Of a stretch of DNA of 64,000 nucleotides, positions 58,970 through 64,000 are shown piece after piece. Position 1 is the first letter of the stretch; every line of letters begins with the position of its first letter. Origin of the DNA: Straminergon stramineum. Lineage: Eukaryota; Streptophyta; Bryopsida; Hypnales; Calliergonaceae. The notes below the pieces were generated by a model that saw nothing but the letters and a program-made list of their open reading frames with translations, was not told where the DNA came from and searched no databases. The position numbers and the translations under genes are program-made. The stretch lies in NCBI GenBank assembly GCA_963920665.1, contig OY987265.1, positions 25,301,001 through 25,365,000 of the forward strand, written 5' to 3'.

Positions 58970-61639
58970 GCATTAGTCACCATCACTTTCAATTGCTAGA
59001 TCAGTAACCATTGGGGATGCAATGGTGTCTTTGGAAGGGAGATCACGAGCAATTGGATGACAAATGGATTGCGAGAGGTGCGTCTCCAATACATGTGTGA
59101 TGTTGTCAATCTCCATTGCCTACCGACCAGAAGCATTTGGCCTGAGATACTTACCAATGCTACTAGTGTTACGACTGGAACTAAAGCAACGCACCCTAAA
59201 GTTTTTTGGAAGCTTCAATTGGGGCGCCATGGAACCTACACAAGCAATGACCGAGGGAGCAGTACCCAAAAAACAAGCAAGTCCAGATCAAAGTGAAGCA
59301 ATGCATGTACAAAGACAAACGCAATTCAATAGCAAAGCAAGTGAAGCGCAAGAACAATGCTAGATCAATGAAATGTCATAGGCAAGGTGAAAGGTAACCG
59401 GGGGAAGAGATTATATTTGAAGTTGCAGCAAGCCAAATTAGCCAATAACGAATCGAACAATCATAAGTCCACATTTCCCAAGAAAACTAATTTCCAATTA
59501 TAGTGAATGCAACGGAGACAATGCGCGCCTCCAAGTCTCCAAGAACTTCACAACAACTGGGAAGTGGCGCATTGGAATTTGGAAGCTTAGAAATCAGAAT
59601 TGTTACACACTCACTCACTTAGAGTCCCACACAATCACTCACTCAAAATCTCAAACAACGGAATATGCCGCCATACAAGTTTCTAAAACAAATAAGTTTT
59701 TTGAGGCGGGGAATCACAATGACGGTGACAAGCATTGAAGACAAGCTTAAACACATATTAAACACAAAATAAACACAATGAACACACAATACAAACTACA
59801 TTAACTCTCGCAAAGGACGCTCAGAAAGCACCAACAAGTTCAGCAACAATGCTACAGAAGTTATGTAGGGGGAGGAGTAGGAGGGAGAAGGTGATGGCAA
59901 AATAGATGGCTATGATGGCATTGCCAAGCTCCCTCATGAACGCTACAGATCGTGCCAACACAATGACAAAGCCGTCGACCTAACTGACGAAAGCTACCAA
60001 CTTTTCGTCCATTTCGTACTTCTGCCAACGAATCCTCATTTTTGTCGAAAATATGGCTCAAATCTCCATTTTCAATTTTTTTTTCATTATAGAGATTTAG
60101 CTCCCCATTTTTTTGATAGATTTTTGGTGCAATTTAGCTAGTTTTAAGAACACTAAAGGAGACAAAATGGAACACATCTCCTTTTTCATTGAATAGTAAG
60201 ATATTATATGCAAGTGGTGAGGCCAAAAAGTGGTGGTGATGGATGACTGGATTGTTCATTGTAGAAACAAAGAATGCACATGTTGGTTCAATAACCCATT
60301 CAAGCATTTTGGTGACTCCCTTGGTCATGAGAGGGATTGTGTCTTTGAAGGGTTAATTTAGACCGTGGAGTGGGTTGAGTACTCTTAAATAATAATGAGA
60401 TCTAACTATTATAAGGTAGATTAGCCTATTCATGTCAGTCATCCAATTTCGACATCTACTTGGACCCTCCCATTTGCATAACAAACATCATCCATTTCCG
60501 AAAAGTGTGTAACTTATTTTCTTTGGGCAAGCAATTGAGTACTAAGTTATTAGAAGAGAATGATGTCATGTTCATATCTATTGATGGACGGTAAGAAGCT
60601 CATCTCAAACTCTCAAACACTAAATTTCAATGTTGTATCAATGATCGATTGAATTGGTACTAAGTTAAAATTTGGATGGTCTTGAAAATTCCATGGAGTC
60701 AACACATCTTAACTCAATGCTTTTCTAATTCACAATATTTCAACAATGTTTCAATTCATTTCTTATCAACACTATTTCAATCACCCTTGATAATGCACTA
60801 AATTAGCACTTTTAATTTGAAGGAATTGAAAAATGTACTTGCTAGTATTAATTCAATCACACATTGAAATTGTGACATCAAAGTAACCAATAGAGGTTGA
60901 AAACTTATTGAATCAATTTTGATGAGGAAGCTCATAAGACAATTGAGTTTTTCAAAAATATCAACTAAAGCAATTAATTCTCATATTGGCTCAAAACTTG
61001 AAGGTGTTTATAAAATAAGTGTTATCCTCACTAAAATCGGAAGCACTTGAATGGTTTGCAAAATGTTTTGAACATCAATTAGAAGGAATGATGCTTTCTT
61101 GAAACTTTTTTTTACCTCTATTAGTTAACTATTGGATCTTAGTTTTTTTTTCATATTTAGATAGATTTAAAAATTTTAGTTCATATCTTTGAAGTTGTTC
61201 AAATGAAAGGTGAAGTTTGTTTTACCTTCTCTTTGGATTTAAAAAAGATTAAAACTTCATGTAGGGAATATAGGTAGAGTTATGGGGAGAAAGGAGATGG
61301 CGAATGGATGAAATGTGGTCTTTGTGGCATTTAAGGGGCTATAATCCACTTGCTTAGGTGGATGAGGTAGAAGATGAGGCAAAAGATGAAGTAAAGACTC
61401 TTTTCTTTCCCTCTTATAATGAGTTTAGAGAGAGTCATGTGTTTAAAGAGTCATAGTGTGTTGTATATTGTAATTTTGCAATGAATATTTGAGAGTGGAT
61501 TCTTTTTTTTTGTGATTCCAAAAACTATGATTTACTTTATTTTGAGTTTGTATGAAAAAATTATGCTTGATGGAGTGTAAGAGGGTTAATTGTTTTAGAG
61601 TTTAAGGCCAAAAATTTTAAATGTTCATAATTTTTTGGT
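58970..61639. other. Region upstream of the hAT pseudogene, no gene seen
   Basis: The first 1.1 kb is less AT-rich than the remainder and may belong to the hAT element. Frames are short and domain-free. Terminal repeats or an 8-bp duplication could not be identified. Confidence 0.35.
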
Positions 61640-62100
61640 GAAAAAATATTTATCTTTAAGATTTGATTTGACTTTGTATTGAGTTGTTAACATTCCAAAG
61701 AGCCAGTATTCTCATATTTTGGAGTTAGTATGTAAAAGTTATGGATTAGTAAGTGAAATAGTGATAAACTATCTTTGAGTCAAAGAGAGAGAATTTTGAC
61801 CAATCATAAAAGTTAGACAATATGATATTTTGAGTTGAAATTTGTAGAGTTTGTAGATATTTGTGTTAGCTTTTCAAAGAGATATCATATGCTCAGTGTG
61901 AAATTATGAAGCGAGAGATATGGGCTTATAAGTGAAGTAGTGATGAGTTGCCTTTGAATTGAAGAGAAGAAGATTTGAATGGCTATTAAATTAAGAAAAT
62001 ATGGTTTTTTGAGTTCCAATTTGGAGGGTTTGTAAATCTTTGTGTTACCCTTTTGAAAAGCTATCATGCTTTTCATTAGAATTTTGAAAGACATTTAGTA
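61640..62100. repeat. Tandem repeat, unit about 178 bp, two to three copies
   Basis: Successive units share the order: GAGTT(G/C)..ATTTG(T/G)AG, TTTGTGTTA, TTTTCAAAGAG, ATCAT, ..TTATGAAG.GAGAGATATGG, AAGTGAA(A/G)TAGTGAT. Copies are diverged, and a weaker copy may begin before 61640. Confidence 0.55.
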
Positions 62101-63479
62101 CTCAATTTAGTATTGGATACTTCTTCAAAAAATTATGAAGTTTATACACAACTTTGATTATTTCAATACAACTTTACGGTGTTTTATTTTATTTATATAA
62201 TGTTATATGAGGTTCATACAAATAAGAAAATGGCTTGGAGTATTTTTCAGGATTTGTTTTTCACTTGATCATGGAATCCTTCATATTCTGGGCCAAAGCT
62301 AGTTGCAACTAGAAACCTAAAGCAAACCTTCTCTATTTGACAATGGGATTTCATATCATTTTAAAATTTAAACCCCTTAATGTTTATCTTTGTTGCTTGT
62401 CACTCCAAATTATATACTATAGATATGATTAGAGATTCTAATGGTGTGGATTTAGAGGTTACCCTTTTTTTTCAAGAAATTTATGCTAAAGTAGCTTGAA
62501 TGGCCTCAAAGGCTAGATTTGTTGACAATGCTATTATTGATGCTTTTAAATTTTGAATCCAATTCACATGCTTCAAAGGCAGTTTGATTTATCATCATAG
62601 GGTGTAGTTCAATTAGATGTGCTTTTAAAACAATGGGGAGAAGAAAAATGCAAAGGAAGGACAATTTTCCCTCCCTTAGTAGATGATGAAGCTTGTAAGT
62701 AAGAATTTTTTGCTTTCAAACTATAAAGAACCATGTACTAAATGGATAGAACAAATTTGGGGGGATTTGTAGGCATCTATTGTTAGGAATGCATCTTTAA
62801 AACTAAAGTATCCTAACCTTTTCACGCTTGATGAAATTACAAGATTTCAATGTGTGAATATTATTTACAACATGTGAGAGTTTTTCTATACAAAATGGCA
62901 TAAAAAAAATTCTATACAAAATGGCATCATATAATTATTGAAATTGCATGACAACAATACATTTGGATAGTGTAATGTGCTTGGCTATGGAAGAACCAAT
63001 CAAAAACTTTGAATCTATATGAACATCTAGATGCCAACAGCTTATTGATAAGTGATAGAAAAATTTGATACAAAATTAGAGGAGAATTGAACCCCAAAAG
63101 GGCCTACTTCATAGAGAAAAAATTTGGTTGGGAAAGAGCCTTATCAATTCACAATTGGGTCAAGATTTGCATGATGGGTTCAAATATTTCTCATGGTTAC
63201 CCAACCTATCTCCATGATCTCATCTCCACTATCCAATCCATCTCCAAGATTTCTTGACTTATTGATCGAGGATGGCTAGCACATGCCTCCAACAAATTTC
63301 CACATGCCAAGTGGTCACTATTGTGATAGTAATGATGATGTAGACAAAATCATACTCTCCTCAATTAGTACTAAAATTAGTAAGAAATCTCAATGGGTTC
63401 ATTTTCCCCCTAATGGTTACTCACTGATCCTCATAGGGATCTTACAAGGGCAATAGAGGATCCATTTGAAGAAGGTGAA
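62101..63479. other. AT-rich intergenic DNA, no gene seen
   Basis: No domain-bearing ORF. A short direct duplication of TTCTATACAAAATGGCAT occurs at about 62883 and 62911. Confidence 0.4.
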
Positions 63480-63970
63480 CATTTTAACCCCTAAATGTAT
63501 TTGACTATGTTTTCACCAAAAATGCTCCAAAACTGACATTTCTAGTACAAGTACCAAATTTTAGAAAAAATACATTTTTGGACACATGTGACCACAAGAT
63601 CTTTTATTATGTTGGATTGAGAAGATGTGGATAAAATTTCATAAATTTCCACTATGTAGATTGCAAGATATTAGCGTTTAAATTGACAAAAATCCTTTTT
63701 TTGGCCCTGCAAAAACCCAGGCAACTGCACTTTACAAGGTCACATTGGTATGCAAAAATGTCCAAAATAGTTGTAACTCTTTGGATTCATTCTTCAAGGC
63801 AAGTTGGCCACATGCTTGATAAATTTGAGATCATTTGGAATTGTACAACATATAGGAAAAATCAATAAGTAGAAAGAAGTAGAGAATGATTCAAAATACT
63901 AAATTGTTAACAATTTATTTATGGAATTGGAAAATACCAATTCCTATGGTTCTAATGTTGTAATAAACAT
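63480..63970 (-). repeat. Dispersed repeat, inverted copy of 44180-44665
   Basis: Reads as the reverse complement of the 44-kb repeat over nearly its whole length, with substitutions and small gaps. The left end is TTAACCCCTAAATGTATTTG. It may extend past the window end. Confidence 0.7.
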
Positions 63971-64000
63971 GTTACACCTTATTAAATTTTTTTTTTCAAA

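Overview
The window is nuclear DNA of a land plant. Coding islands of higher GC are split by short GT-AG introns and sit in long AT-rich intergenic stretches filled with small inverted-repeat transposons. Two genes point to plants: a calcium-binding EF-hand/TPR protein of the plant-specific family, and a full-size ABCB (MDR/P-glycoprotein) transporter that looks most like the plant ABCB1/ABCB19 group. A decayed hAT transposase of the DUF4371/ZNF862-like type weakly suggests a seed-free lineage such as a bryophyte. The species cannot be named from the sequence.

Layout. 1-3035 (minus): 5' part of the EF-hand/TPR gene, five exons visible, 3' end outside the window. About 3.0-5.2 kb: its upstream region, with a diverged tandem duplication. 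5.2-11.5 kb: AT-rich, no gene. 11.55-12.36 kb (minus): a small secreted glycoprotein gene, followed in another frame by a Cys-rich segment that may be its frameshifted continuation. 14.4-28.3 kb: a transposon block containing two copies of a 188-bp TA-flanked MITE, TTAA-flanked MITEs, nested CACTA elements, a large DD34E Tc1-like element with 940-bp inverted repeats split by a solo LTR, and a Mutator-type MITE with 9-bp target duplication. 29.05-35.64 kb (minus): the complete 12-exon ABCB gene (1297 aa). 36.6-55.0 kb: AT-rich, gene-free and rich in nested MITEs, including several independent elements inserted at TTAA and a 3.3-kb Harbinger-like candidate. 56.6-59.0 kb (minus): hAT transposase pseudogene. 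59-64 kb: AT-rich, with tandem and dispersed repeats.

The three host genes show no functional link; each appears to be an independent transcription unit on the minus strand. The most notable content is mobile DNA. One host MITE carries two different TTAA-specific insertions side by side at the same TTAA. The Tc1-like element has arms built from five tandem units of about 180 bp; the arms look almost identical although its transposase is clearly dead. All coordinates, splice sites and target duplications were read by eye from the sequence. Family names rest on recognised motifs, not on database searches.
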